DNA of 64,000 nt, taken from the NCBI GenBank assembly GCA_023512835.1, contig CM042088.1, positions 41,626,271 through 41,690,270 of the forward strand. The letters are read 5' to 3'. This DNA comes from Taxillus chinensis. Taxonomy: Eukaryota; Streptophyta; Magnoliopsida; Santalales; Loranthaceae. Position numbers and translations under genes: made by a program. Under the pieces are notes generated by a model. That model was not told the origin of the DNA. It saw nothing but the letters and a program-made list of their open reading frames with translations, and made no database searches. This document shows positions 12,206-24,260 of this stretch, in pieces (within the stretch, counting starts at the first letter, position 1; each line of letters begins with the position of its first letter).

Positions 12206-12758
12206 AGTGCGTTGAATCGTGAGAAAAAATATTGAGGTAACTTACTCCACATCAGCTAGAGATGCAAAAGATGTCGTAACGCCAATTGTACCCGACACTA
12301 CTCGTGATATATATTTCATATAGTAGTCTTTTTAACACTTCCCTGTGATAATGGATCGGCAAGGTAATGGTTAAATAAGAAATAAAAATTAACTTATTAA
12401 TTATTTTTCTGAGAAAATAATAATATTATGATAATTTAGTCTGGGCACAAAACAGACAATCTTTAAATATATCAAAGTTAATCTCTAGCCCTTTTCTTCT
12501 AGATGAATTTACAAATAAAGTAATTTACCGTTTCTATGTATTGGGAGTGACCTTAAAATATCTGTATCATGCATGCATCTATTATGAGTAAAAGTAATAA
12601 TTAGAATTACTAAATAGGCGTTTGACTGAAATTCGATTAAAATGTGTGCAGGCGGTGGTGGTGGCCAGCCTAGCGGATAACAGCGCGATGGTGATATATT
12701 GGACACTCAGCTAAGCAAGCCCGGGTGGTGTTGCAGGCTTGCAGCAACAAGGGCGGCA

Positions 12759-12851
12759 ATGGCTTCTTTCGGGGATCAATACTTCAACCCCGACGTTTGG
12801 CTTGCTGGCCTGGCCTCACAAGTATGGGAGTTCGGTGTGCAGATCAAATGA
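12759..12851 (+). other. Short unrecognised ORF in a GC-richer island
   Basis: A 30-codon frame starts at an ATG in good plant context (ggcaATGGCT) and reads MASFGDQYFNPDVWLAGLAS and onward to a TGA. It lies in a GC-richer patch (about 12640-13100) containing a (TA)n(GT)n repeat at 12862-12900. The residues look like ordinary protein, but no family is recognised and no neighbouring exon was found. It may be a gene fragment or chance. Confidence 0.2.
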
Positions 12852-12861
12852 AGAGGCACCG

Positions 12862-12900
<39 letters not shown>
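12862..12900. repeat. (TA)n(GT)n microsatellite
   Basis: About five TA units run into about 14 GT units. Simple repeat with no coding meaning. Confidence 0.9.
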
Positions 12901-13099
12901 AGCGACAACAGGTACGTCAACTGCTTCCTTGGCGTGGCAGCTGAGCATGCTGAACTCTAGCCATCAACTGGCCTCTGCGTCCGGAAGCAATCTGCAATCG
13001 GGTCATCGAAGCTAGGCCCTTTGCTCAAACTCAGGCGCTTGGAGCTGCACCCCGCTAAAACAAACTCACACTTGAAGGCACGCACTTCTGTTTACAGGC

Positions 13100-13817
13100 A
13101 CATGGGTGTGTAAGTTATTGGCTCGGTTTCTCACACGGTCCACCTAATGTAAGGTGCCGTTTCACCATGTTTAAGATTCTTATGCTTTTTGCAAAGCTTG
13201 TAAAGCATGTCAAAAATTAGGTTCCATTGGAAAAAGTAACATGACGCCTCTCTCCCCTGTTCTTACCTTGGAAATAAGAGGTGGAGAAGACTTTTGCAGT
13301 GGGCTTTTTCCAAGTCGATCGGTAACAATGACTTCAATTTATTTCTATCTCCCTCACCGGCCGTTTTTGTTTTTGAATTGTCTAGTATATATGTCACAAA
13401 GCATAAGTACTAAAGATATAATAGATTTGTATATGGTGTGTGTCGGTCTGTCATAAAGTTATTGGTTTCTTCACTATCCCGTGTTTAAACTGCCATGGTA
13501 CTATAATGCTGTTTTTTATTAGTTAGAGCATTTTCAACCATGAAGAGTCAATTCATGGTGGCAACCGACAAAATTGTGACATACGTTCCCAACAACGTGT
13601 TTCAGAAGGAGGCTAATTTTCTTAGGACCTTTCTTCTCCCTCAGTTAGCTGTTACCCCCCCTCACTCCCACCGCTTGACACCTCCTCAACCCATTCCTCC
13701 CAGACCGCCAAAGCCATATATATCCACTCCTCTCCCTCCCGCAACTCTTTTACATAAACTGGAACTGTGTTTCGAAGATCGTCAGGTCCAGATTCTATCC
13801 TAAGAAGAAAAAGTCCC

Positions 13818-13818
<1 letters not shown>
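13100..13818. other. Intergenic DNA with a C-rich patch
   Basis: The segment 13640-13760 is pyrimidine- and C-rich (ccccctcactccc, cctccctccc) and gives a proline-rich frame (about 13540-13803). Its composition is like that of a plant promoter or leader, but no downstream gene on the plus strand follows it. No function is assigned. Confidence 0.4.

Positions 13819-13861
<43 letters not shown>
13819..13861. repeat. (AT)n microsatellite
   Basis: About 21 AT units, located 170 bases beyond the 3' end of the minus-strand DUF761 gene. Confidence 0.95.
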
Positions 13862-13863
<2 letters not shown>

Positions 13864-14033
13864 AAAACAAAAACAATATTCCACAAAAAAATAAATATCA
13901 GGAAGTAGAAATAGTGGATTCAATAATCTATCTCCTCCAACTAAAAATTAATCATTTCAGTCCTCATCATCAGAAAGGGTATAAGAATCATATGCGTACA
14001 TAACAAATTGTTTAATTTCATGATGTAGAAGCA

Positions 14034-14462
14034 TTAATTGGTATCATCGCTCCCAAAACTCTGTTCCCTGCAGTACCGCAGCTCCAGCGAAACCTGCCTC
14101 TCTAATCGAAGCTGCCTGTAGAAGTTAGCGATGAACACCTCCGCTCTCCTATCGACGTCCTCGTCTCCTCCGGACCCGTAGCTTCTGTTCCTCTCCAATA
14201 TTCTAACAGAACCGCTCTCCGACGAGTCCGCCGCCACCTGCCCATCATCATATTCATCGTCACTGTTACACAGCTGCAACCCCACCGCCACCCGATCGTT
14301 GAAGCTCACTCTGCGGCGGCGGCGGCACAGTCCATCAGCCACCCCCTCGCGTCTCATCATGATCGACTGTAGATGTCGCCACCGGCCGGAAGCGCGGCAG
14401 AAGAAGCTCAGCAAGAAGCGGACCTTGCTCCAAAGCGACCACCCGCTGTCCTTGTCCCCCAT
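14034..14462 (-). CDS. DUF761 (cotton-fibre-protein-like) small protein
   Basis: Single-exon gene for 142 aa. The C-terminal segment, residues about 102-131, reads DVDRRAEVFIANFYRQLRLE and onward; this D/E-x-x-A-E-x-F-I-x-x-F-Y-x-Q-L-R pattern is the hallmark of the plant DUF761 domain. The N-terminus (about 1-35) is hydrophobic/basic (WSKVRFLLSFFCRA) and the middle has an R-rich patch (CRRRRRVSF) and an acidic patch (NSDDEYDD). The molecular function of the family is poorly known; members are small plant proteins often linked to stress or growth. The ATG at 14462 is the first in frame and a (TA)n tract at 14504-14523 could act as a TATA region. Coding GC is much higher than the flanks. Length fits the intronless members of the family. 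Confidence 0.82.
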   Translation of the reverse strand: MGDKDSGWSLWSKVRFLLSFFCRASGRWRHLQSIMMRREGVADGLCRRRRRVSFNDRVAVGLQLCNSDDEYDDGQVAADSSESGSVRILERNRSYGSGGDEDVDRRAEVFIANFYRQLRLERQVSLELRYCREQSFGSDDTN

Positions 14463-15176
14463 GCTTCATATATTGTTCTTAATTTCTTGTTAATATATTA
14501 CTGCTATATATATATATATATATCAGTCGAATGTGCGAGCGAGCTGGTTGAAAACTTTTGTTTTTCTGCAAAAACGCACGTACAGCTATGCAGGTTTTAT
14601 ATTGGCTATGGAATAGAAATTACTTGTGAGAGAAGGAAAGCACGTACGTTGGTTTGTGAAGCAGCTAGCGTCTCGGAAAAGAACCAGCGCGTATGTGTTT
14701 GGCGACTGCTTCAAACAAAACAAGCGAAGTGTCATTTTCTTTAAAATAACAGCGCAGCTTTAGTCAAATGTTGTTGCTGTAAAATTGTCAATGTGTTACG
14801 CGTTTGTGATTTCTTTTGTTTGTAAGTTCCAGATGATCTGAGCGGCGGTTGCACTATCATTGGCGCCGACGTTGACTATTAATCTTGCGAGGCACACATC
14901 ACCCATCAACTATTTCCTTCATCAAATATTTGTACACAAATGCTAGTGTAATGTTAACATCAAATAAATATTCTTAAAATTGTTATTGATTGACAGTGAT
15001 GATTTTTTTTATTTCCAATAAATTGATAGGCTATTGCGTTATTGCGATTACTTAAAAATGATCTAATTTTAATTATACATAACATTATCCATGTATTTAT
15101 AAAAAAATATAAATAAATTATAATCATTCATATTAAACGTCAATAATTCAAACCGGTTACCCGTATCATTTCTAAT

Positions 15177-15182
<6 letters not shown>

Positions 15183-15222
<40 letters not shown>
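15183..15222. repeat. (AT)n microsatellite
   Basis: About 20 AT units in AT-rich intergenic DNA. Confidence 0.95.
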
Positions 15223-15227
<5 letters not shown>

Positions 15228-15726
15228 CACTTCATGAAATTATGTATACTGCTCCTTGTTAATGTAATAATCTCCCATCGACTTCATATTTAATACTTTC
15301 AATACATTAATTGAAAAAGCGTAAAATATGGATACTTAGGAATTTTCATGATATAAGAAAATTATTAAAGCATTTAATATTAATATTCGATCAAAATTTG
15401 AGTAAAGTTAACTTTTTTATTTGTTCGTGTAAATTTTAAAAATCATATACATGTTCAAATAGCATGGAGTTGGGTAGATATTCAATTTTTTAAATCCTTT
15501 CAATCCATGTTCAAAACTTGTATATGAAATCCAAGTTTGGCAGATTTAAGTTTTTATATGTAATATATCACTCAAATAAAATAATTATACATATCTTTCT
15601 TTTTAAAAAATAATAATTAACGAAAAGGGGACAATATATAGGAAATAGGACGTGATAATTAGGAAATGAATAATAAAATAAATTGAAACAATCGAGTAAA
15701 AAGAGAAAATATAGCAAACTAAAAGT

Positions 15727-15751
15727 AGAGAGAGAGAGAGAGAGAGAGAGT
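15727..15751. repeat. (AG)n microsatellite
   Basis: About 12 AG units. Confidence 0.9.
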
Positions 15752-18029
15752 AGCAAAATAAAAACAATTATGCCTACCTTTCTCATTTATAATAATTTTT
15801 TAAAAATTGTTACATTTACTTTTTTTAATGTTTTCCGTCATCCCATTTAATTTATGATAGAATCACTAAAATACTTTAATTATAATAACATAAAGTTCTT
15901 ATAAAATTATTAAATAAAATTAAAGTAAATAAAAAAGAACAGAAAAATAATTATACCTATTCTGTTTCCTAAAAAGGAGCATTTCAATTTGAAATAAATG
16001 AATTAATTATAATTTTTTTATTTTAAAAAAATAAAACAAATGAAATAATTAAGGAAATATGACAATAAAATACAGCCCAATTACTTCATTAGTAAGCTAT
16101 AAGCACAAATTTTGTATCTTTAAATAATGCATACCCCAAAACTATATATTATTTTAGATTAGTCTTATCGATTCAAAAATCTAGGATTTTTAAGTGGCAC
16201 CATTCTAAAGTTATATAAAAAAAAAAAATCACTTAAAAGAATAACAGCGCCACAACCTATGTGTCACATAAGCATGACACACTATAAAATCTGGATATTC
16301 AATAAAAAAGTGATTCAACCTGTAATCTAAAATTGAAATTAAGATTGAAAACAAAAGTAAATGGTTAAACAAGACTTTACCGACTTTCAACACCAGAATA
16401 TTCGATTAACATTTTATAATTCATGTTCTTCATTATTAATTAGTTAAAACATTAATATTTACTTTACATGATTTGTTTGTAATTGTCTTCTATTAGATCA
16501 AAGATCAATGATCTGATTCAACTATAGGAAAAGTCAGTAACAACAATATCATGAGTCGTCAAAATCGATATTTAAAAATCTTAAGTCAAACAAGGTGATT
16601 TGTGAAGTGTTTAGAGCATTAATTATTCAAGGTAAACTCAGCGTTCCGAGATCAAAGTAATGGTTGAAGCCTATAATTTTTCGTAAGTGTTGGCGCATGA
16701 TCATGCGGTTCTCGGTGGTTTGAATTGTCAGACAAGCTTTGAGTTAGGTGAGTATTTGAATCGCCGAACGATCAATAGCGTGGGATGAGTTTACCAAAAA
16801 GCGGACATCCCACGAGTTGTTTTAACTCGTTTTTTTGTGAGCCATGCCATCAATAAAGGAGTCGGATAATCAGATGAGCCATGTCGCTTGCTGGCGATCG
16901 AATGCATGCAATCGTACGTGTACGTGCTTATTGCTACATCAAAATATGGCAAACTATTAATGTGACACATTTGGATTAATTATATAACAGAAATCAATGA
17001 CTGATGACGTTTGCTACCAAATTAATTAAGATGATTGAAACGTTATTGGAGAATACTAAAAGACACGATTGTGGAGACATATAAATCTAGCAAGTTTGTA
17101 ACACTTGCAATGTGTATTTTTATAAATATTAGATACGGATTTTGTAATTGATAGAAATCTAGCAAGTGAGTTTTCTTCTTTGTAACACTTTCTTTGCAGT
17201 TGTAATTCTGGTCTTCATCTAAATCTCTCGATTAAATCTATTATAGAGCTAAGTTGTAATTGATATTATAATCAACAGATTGTCCAAGTGTGTACACAGG
17301 TTAGACATAACATAAAACTTGTTTATCTCTATTTTTGTTGTATTCTTTTAATATTATTCCTATTCCTGTTGGCTTGTATTGCAAATAAAATAAAGAAAAT
17401 TTATTTTCATAAAAATTTTACCATAAATTTAAAAGTATTTATAAGTAATATAAAAATCTTTAAATTCATAATTTTTAAAAATAATTATATTTAAACAAAT
17501 AAAAAATTAACAAATGGTAAATTATTCTTGAGTAATAATTATAAGTAATAAATGGACATACAATCAAATGGTAAATTTTTGAAGTCTTGTTTTCAACTTT
17601 ATTTGAACCATCACATGTAAAAACTCCAACAACCAAAGTCCCAAGGGGCACCAAAGAGTACTTTTCACAATGGAAGGTACGGATGAGATTGGATGCATAA
17701 ACATGAAGGATGAGTTGATGTTTGATGTTGTCCAAAACGGACCCTTTGTTCTAATAGAAGTTACCAAGACTGCTGAGTCAGGCAAAGCTGTAGAATCCAG
17801 CAAGGAGACTGAGTCAGGTAATTAAGGGAGAGTTGAATATTGAAGCAGGTTCGGTTAGGCTATGAAGTTATAGTCATTTTACAACAATCAATGAATGAGT
17901 AAATGTTACGTTCTTGGTTGTCTAGAACCATATGACTACAAAATAAATACACTACAAAATTAATTGTGCTCATTGTATAAGAGTGATGAACAAATTAAAT
18001 CAAATAGGCACTCAATGTTTAAATAGGAA

Positions 18030-18190
18030 TATGAGGTTTTCAAATCAAAGTCGGATCATGAGTCTCTTGAAGATATTTTCAAGAGGTATACAAAGGTTCT
18101 ATTGGATTCTCGAGCTCATTGAATTGAAATGAGTGACAAAGATGTGAATGATAAATTGCCAAAGAAAATTGACCCTCAAATCACCTAATC
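18030..18190 (+). pseudogene. Possible remnant of a Copia-type gag
   Basis: One frame reads ESLEDIFKRYTKVLLDSRA, a stop, then KDVNDKLPKKIDPQIT. This recalls the plant Copia gag pattern (E-S-x-x-x-M/I-F-x-R-F/Y-x-x-I/V-x-x-L ... L-P-x-x-W/I). It is short, carries stops and has no neighbouring protease or zinc knuckle. Treat it as a weak hint only. Confidence 0.22.
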
Positions 18191-19095
18191 CGTGAACTCC
18201 CGTTCTACCCCAAATTTGGTGGCGGCGACCCCGGCCGGCCGCCACGGGCGCAAGTCCCTGCCCACCTCCTAATTGCTCTTGTGCTGCACCATTTTACCTG
18301 TTTTTACGTGTTATATCTTATATTGAGCCTTTTATGTTATATTGTAGTGCATTAGTGCAATATTTGGGGTTGAATTGGTCTTTTCTGTACTTACCTGGTC
18401 TTGGATATGCATGCCTTAATTATATATTCCATTGGCACATTGTTGGGGGTGCTATTATCTTGTCTCTTTCTTGTTATTAGCTTGGATATTGTGCAGATAC
18501 TCTCCTTTGTGCGTTTTTAGCTGTGATTGCATGTTTATTTTTGAATGGAGTGATTAGAGATATTTTGGATTAGTTATGATATTTTTTTTGTTTTGAATTG
18601 AAAGAGATAGTAAGAAGAAGAATTGAATAAGATAAGTTTTAAATAATTTACGTAATTGTTAATTTTTAGATTTTTTAGATTTTGATTAATTTGAAGTAGA
18701 TTGTAGAGAATGAAATTTGTATGGGGGGTTAAAGTCAATAATGCTATTGGGTTAGGGGATATACTATTGGATTATCAGTAGCTACCGATAGTAGATATCT
18801 ACACACAGATACAGACAGATATTTCCAGGTTATATTACAATATATATCTGCACACAGTATATATATATATATCAGTCGCTACCGAATGATGCCAACCATA
18901 ATTATGATGCTTGAGTGTATATTCAACTCCTATATATGTTTGGCATGCCGGTGACTTGACCCATATAAATGATTAATAACATATATGCAGTGTGGAGAGC
19001 AAAGGCGGTTAGGCGGATGGGTTGGGTTGGATTTGGTTGGTGTTGGAGTTTCGTTCACAAATAAAGATTAAAACATATGGTTCCCGTGCGCGCGC

Positions 19096-19268
19096 GCTCT
19101 CTCTCTCTCTCTCTTTCTCTCTTTCTCTATCTCTCTCTCTCTCGTTCCAAACTAAGGGACAGTCCACCACCACTAGCCGTCCACCTTCACTTACAGTCTC
19201 GTCCGTGTTTATTTATGGAATATCGGGTCTTCAGCACACGCCAAGAACAAGTTTAGTGGCAGAAAAAG
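19096..19268 (+). promoter_or_regulatory. Untranslated first exon of the RING-H2 gene (with CT tract and uORF)
   Basis: A (CT)n-rich stretch (19096-19143) opens a likely leader exon that ends at 19268 in a strong donor (AAAAAG|GTAAGT). The next acceptor in register is TTGTTGCAG ending at 21063, giving a leader intron of about 1.8 kb. The exon holds one complete short uORF at 19215-19256 (ATG to TAG, 13 residues, MEYRVFSTRQEQV). The main frame is open through this exon but has no ATG in it. The transcription start is not defined. Confidence 0.55.
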
Positions 19269-19840
19269 GTAAGTGGGTTATGTGTTTAATTGGTGATTAA
19301 TTTTTTGGGATTTGTATTAATTTCATTGCTTCCCGTTCTTAATCCTCATTGAATTTCTTTCTTTCTTTCCTAATGTGGTGTTTTGAAGTTGTGGTATCCT
19401 TTTTCTAGAGGAATAAGAGCTCATTCATGAATTATGCTACGGCATAGCATGTGGATTGTATTGTCTCTTGTCGGTTCTGTTTTTGTTAATGTTTTTTTTG
19501 GTACCCTCCACTGTCTCTTCTTCTTTTATTTTCTTTTATTTTTTCTCTATTTTTTAAAACCTTTTCTTTCCTGATTGGGGACGGGATGTACTTGGCTGTC
19601 GGAGGCCTTCATTTACGGTCTGAGAAAGCGCTTTTGCAACATAAATAGACAGCGAAATTTTTGTTAGAATTATTCAAACCAAAGGCTTGTCCTGACAAAG
19701 GTACGAGGACCCGATTTTGTGGGGTTGATTTTGGGGCACATGACATGACCATCCGTGTCCTCTTTTTTAACCCCCTGTGAACTGATTATTTTGTTTTCGT
19801 ATCTTCTTTCATGACTTTTGATCACTTGCTCCGGTGATTC

Positions 19841-19983
19841 TCTCTCTGATGGAATAGGAAGGTCCTTAACAAATCCCAGTTCCTTTGTTCTTGTGATTTG
19901 TTTTGCTTGTCTCTCTGATGGGTTGCTCATAATTGATGATGAGCTAGGAAGGCCCTTGCCAAATCCTAGTTCCTTTGTTCTTC
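19841..19983 (+). repeat. Tandem duplication inside the RING-H2 leader intron
   Basis: The words tctctctgatgg (19841 and 19911) and aggaaggtccttaacaaatcccag / aggaaggcccttgccaaatcctag followed by ttcctttgttctt (about 19857 and 19947) occur twice. Two imperfect copies of about 65-75 bases lie head to tail, with an extra short insertion in the second. The repeat lies wholly within the predicted intron 19269-21063. Confidence 0.6.
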
Positions 19984-20742
19984 CTCTTCCTTCCAATATT
20001 GATCAATTTCACACCCTCCCACCCCCTACCCATCTGCTTGTACTAGATCATTTTCCCATCTTCTGACTTCGTTCAAGTTTCTTTTCTCAACTTTTGTTTT
20101 GACCAAAATATTGCATGTTTGGTGTAGTAGTATTTATTTTCTTTTATTTATCCATTTTATGTAATAAGAGATTATACTCGCTTAATTTTAGTTCTGTTAG
20201 TCCGCTCTGCTGCATTTGGCTTTGTTTGTCCGACTCTCCGTGTGTTGTTTAGTTTCGCTTCAATCTTATTCATAGTAAGGCATGCTATGAAACTGTTTCT
20301 AATACAAGGGGCTGTGGAATAGATTATGATGGAGAGGACCCTTTTATTTATTTATTTATTTATTTTATGTTCTTGATTCAAAGTGGCATTCGTCATACAT
20401 TCTTTAATTCCAGGACAAGGATATCATGCTTTTATAATATGCCCCTAATCTACTTCTTGTTGACATACTGTTTGTGTAATCTAGTTACTGCTAGTGCGAA
20501 TTTATTGGCATGACAAATTACTCGAACCAACATGCTTTGTTTACAGATTTTGTGTAACACGAAGGCTACAAGATTTTAAATTGGTTCTGATTTGTATATT
20601 TAAGGACTGGGTGGATGTTAGCGATTCTACTTCTTTCTTTGGTGGTCATTAAGCTCGTCAAAATTTTAGTAGATTGCCAGCAAATTATTAAATTCACCTA
20701 TTATTAAATTTTAGTTTATCATCTTATTAGCTCTTGGCATGA

Positions 20743-20744
20743 GA

Positions 20745-20789
<45 letters not shown>
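20743..20789. repeat. (AT)n(AG)n microsatellite in the leader intron
   Basis: AT units (about 20743-20764) run directly into AG units (about 20765-20789), about 270 bases before the acceptor at 21063. Confidence 0.9.
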
Positions 20790-21092
20790 TGGCTGTACAC
20801 AACTTTTGCATTTCCCAGTCTATCTTTACAACATTTCAAATTGAAGCTTAAAAACACAAGGAACTAACCAGCAGAATTTCATTGATGCCACTGTGGAGTC
20901 CTTTAAATTCCTTTCCCCTGTTATGCCTATTGTCAATATGTTATCATTTTTGGAGAACTTGTCTCACCGTTCTGTGATAAAAAGCTACTAATCTCATATA
21001 GCATCTGAAATTTCGATACTCTATTTTTTAAAATATCCCTTCATGTTCCTCTTGTTGTTGCAGTGTCAAAGCCTTTACACCAGTCAGCGCAC

Positions 21093-24067
21093 ATGGATGA
21101 AATTTCTCGGAGAAGACCCTTTTCTGGGTTTGGAGTCTCTAGAAATCGAACTGGTATTGCTTTAAGAGGCACAGCCGACAGTAGGGATCAAAATGCCCAA
21201 TTCTGCAACCGAATTGGATGCAGTGGCAGACTTAAATCAACAAAAAGTGCGCAAACTGAGTATCTTGAGAAAACCAAAACACCAAGGCCGGCATTTCGCT
21301 CTGCAAATGCCATGGGGGTAGTTGGAAGCAACTCTTCTAAAACTAGATGCACTGTAAAGAACGCAAATGGAACCCTGATTTCACCTCGGAACAAGGGACC
21401 TTTCAAAATGGACACTGATTCACCTAAAACTAGCACTGTCCGAGAAAAGGGAGATGCTTTAGAACTTATCAAATCATCTAGACAGATTCAAACAGGTCTT
21501 CAAACTGCGATGGATGATGCTGAATTTGGTGATGCTACATCCATGGAAGTTGGGACCTCTAGTGTTGCATCAGACACAAGGCTGCAGAAAAATAATCATC
21601 AAAAGTCTAGATTGGGCATCCATGACCCTCGAACAGTTTCATCTGCTCCACTGGCATCAAAAAGCACTGGCCATGGTGTAAGACACAGTGCTAGTTCAAG
21701 CAGATATGGCCTTAGAAATCTTAGATGCGTTTCAACATCTGAAGTTAATTCCTCCAATTGTTCTTCATTGGAATTCAGCCTCAACATGAGAAAAGATATA
21801 GTAAAGAAGACAAGTTGCGAAAGAGAAAATAGCTCCTCGACCTGGGGAAAAAATACAAGTGGCCCATCTTCATTTGAAGAGAAAAGGAATATCAGCTCTG
21901 GTGGCCCTTCCGTATCTGATTTGAGAAGGTCCAGACTTCGGATTCCTAGGAACAGGGATAGTAATGTTGGACCAGTCAGGACTCGGAGGCCAAATAATGA
22001 TAATAGCAATAGAGCAAGGCTTTCTAATCAGAGTAGTATGAGTATCTTGGGGCCTCAATCTTCTGTTGTGCTTCCACATAACAGAACAGCTAGCAGAGTG
22101 AATGCAACTAATATAACACCACCGTTATCAGCAGAAGGTTCTTCTACCCGCTCTAATTCTGAAAGTTTACCATGTAGTAGCAGTGACAATTTACACAATA
22201 CAATGGAGATGGATCCTGCAGATTTTGCCTTTTCCCATCGTCCACTGAATCGCAATGGGATGCAACATCATAACATTGATGCAATTGCAGAGGTATATTC
22301 GCAATATAGCATCTTGCCTTGCATGTACTTGTTGAAGCTTCATATACCTTTAGAATTCACAACTTAATAGGTAAGTTCAAAGTAAAATCTTATCACATGG
22401 TATTAGAGCCCTTATTATCGAGAGGTCTTAAGGCATGACATATATTGTAGGATCCTCAACATAATTACCTAAACCCCTAGACAAATCAGTTTCCTTACAG
22501 CTACATACTAGTTTAAGTATTTACAGACCTGTGCATGAGTGAAAATGGGAGTGGGGGTGTAAGCAATGGTTTAGACCTTGTTATATATATTAATGTTTTG
22601 AGGAAGATCTTCTGTGTAATAATGTTTAGGTATTGTTGGCACTTGAGAGAATTGAACAGGATGAAGAGATAGCAACTGAGGTATATGAATTTTTAAATTC
22701 TTTTTTACTCAGATTTGAAACTTGCCTTTAATGTTGGTTTTCCTCGTATGCAGCAATTACTTTCTTTAGAGTCGAACTTGTCCCTTAATGGCTTAGTCTT
22801 CCATGATCAGCATAGAGATATGAGATTAGATATTGATAACATGTCATATGAGGTATGTGATTACGTTATCCCTTTTTTTTTTTTTTGTTATTGTGCAGCT
22901 ATTAATAAATATACTTATCAAATTACTTTTACAGACTACTGCATGCCTTGGGAATGTAAACAATTGCGAACTTAACTAAATTTGAAAAGGAAAAAAAACT
23001 AAGATGGTGTTCTAATGTGGGTTTCTGCTGCTGAGCATTGACTCAGACGGCATCGCTTGGAGTTATTACGGTTCAGTGGTTATTTTGTGCAGTAGAATAT
23101 TCTATAGACATATTAGATCTCTATTTCCTCAGGCTTTTCTGTTTTGCATCTCAAGAAAAAAGTCTTTTTGTCATGTTGCGATTTATCTTAGCAATATTTA
23201 TGCATTTGTAACAGGAATTATTAGCTCTGGAGGAACAGATGGGCACAGTGAGCACTGCGCTGTCTGATAAAGAATTATTAACATGCCTCAGAAAAAGCAC
23301 CTACCAGCCTGCATCTTTGAAGACCCAACTTATGGACCATGGAGCAGATTGTCATGATGATAGGTGCATCATCTGCCAGGTTTTTTTTCTAATACTTCTC
23401 AGAGCTTCGAATCCGTTACTCCATCTTAGTCTTTTGTGTTTGATATAAATTGTGGGCGGATCTGGGTTTCTTGAATGAACCAGTGTGTGCTGATAGTTCT
23501 GTAGACTATATAAACATGGATATGCGCGTAAGGATTCTTTTCTTCTGGCGCCCATTGTCCATTTGTATGATGCCAAGATGGTTATCTAATTTTTCTAGAC
23601 CCTGGACGGACCCAACTTGTATGATAATATCAAACTGAACTTCTTTTGCACCATGACAGGCAAGTTCAAATTGCAACACTTAACCTCTGTTTTGTTCCTC
23701 AATGAAATGAAAATTCAATTGGAATTTTCGATGGACATTTCGAAGCCATATCTTTGGGTGTTTGTACAGTTCTCTTTGGTGACATAATGAAATGGTGAAT
23801 TGAATGAAGCAACGAAATGGAATTTCAAAGCCCTTTTTCTGATTTTTGATCATATTCCACCATGTGATGATCATCCATGCCTTTCTTTTCTGATGGCTTT
23901 ATATGTTAGTTCCATGACAGTACAGCTCATGATTGCAGGAAGAGTATTCGGATGGAGATGGGGTGGCAAGGATGCAATGTGAACATAGGTACCACTTGGA
24001 TTGCATAGAACAGTGGCTGCAGTTGAAGAACTGGTGTCCCATCTGCAAGGCTTCAGCAGTTACGTAG
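21093..24067 (+). CDS. RING-H2 E3 ubiquitin ligase, MBR/RHG1A-like
   Basis: Reconstructed from splice sites: coding exons 21093-22292, 22630-22680, 22754-22852, 23215-23379 and 23939-24067, all joined in phase 0 with GT-AG introns, giving 547 aa. The first 380 or so residues are Ser/Arg/Asn-rich and probably disordered. They are followed by a conserved region (AEVLLALERIEQDEE, HDQHRDMRLDIDNMSYEELL) typical of this plant ligase family. The C-terminus is a RING-H2 finger: C501, C504, C519, H521, H524, C527, C538, C541 (spacing C2C-14-C1H2H2C-10-C2C), split by the last intron right after CIICQ. The zinc finger recruits a ubiquitin-loaded E2; substrate is unknown. MBR1/2 members act on MED25, but that role is not shown here. 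The ATG at 21093 is the first in frame in the spliced message. Reading through introns 1 or 4 would remove the RING finger. Confidence 0.88.
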
Positions 24068-24260
24068 CCACCACAGTGGTGTCCTCACCCTCCCATTAGC
24101 TCAAGGATCGAACCATACGAAAACCCAAAGAAGGCATAAACTAGTCTCTCGTACAAAATTTGTGGCTTTATTTTCATTCAGTGTTCATTCTGTTTTATAG
24201 ATTTTCACTTGGTGTTTTTTCGCTTAGGTATAAAATACGTCCAATAGAAAATTGTCTACC
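24068..24260 (+). other. Probable 3' UTR of the RING-H2 gene
   Basis: The sequence after the TAG stop stays moderately complex for about 150-200 bases. It contains T-rich stretches, but no perfect AATAAA signal was seen in the first 150 bases. The end point is a guess from composition. Confidence 0.4.

Larger units (their letters stand above)
14463..18970. other. Intergenic AT-rich DNA with microsatellites
   Basis: No gene could be supported. The first 60 bases are the promoter side of the DUF761 gene. Simple repeats include (AT)n at 15183-15222 and (AG)n at 15727-15751. A less AT-rich patch at 16640-16960 looks like transposon remnant but has no readable domain. A GC-rich island at about 18205-18270 (ccccggccggccgcc) is isolated. 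Weak gag-like coding traces at about 18030-18190 are described separately. Confidence 0.5.

Noticed and set aside
21188..22255. Several minus-strand open frames opposite the RING-H2 second exon
   Set aside because: They are antisense shadows of a real long coding exon and show no domain.
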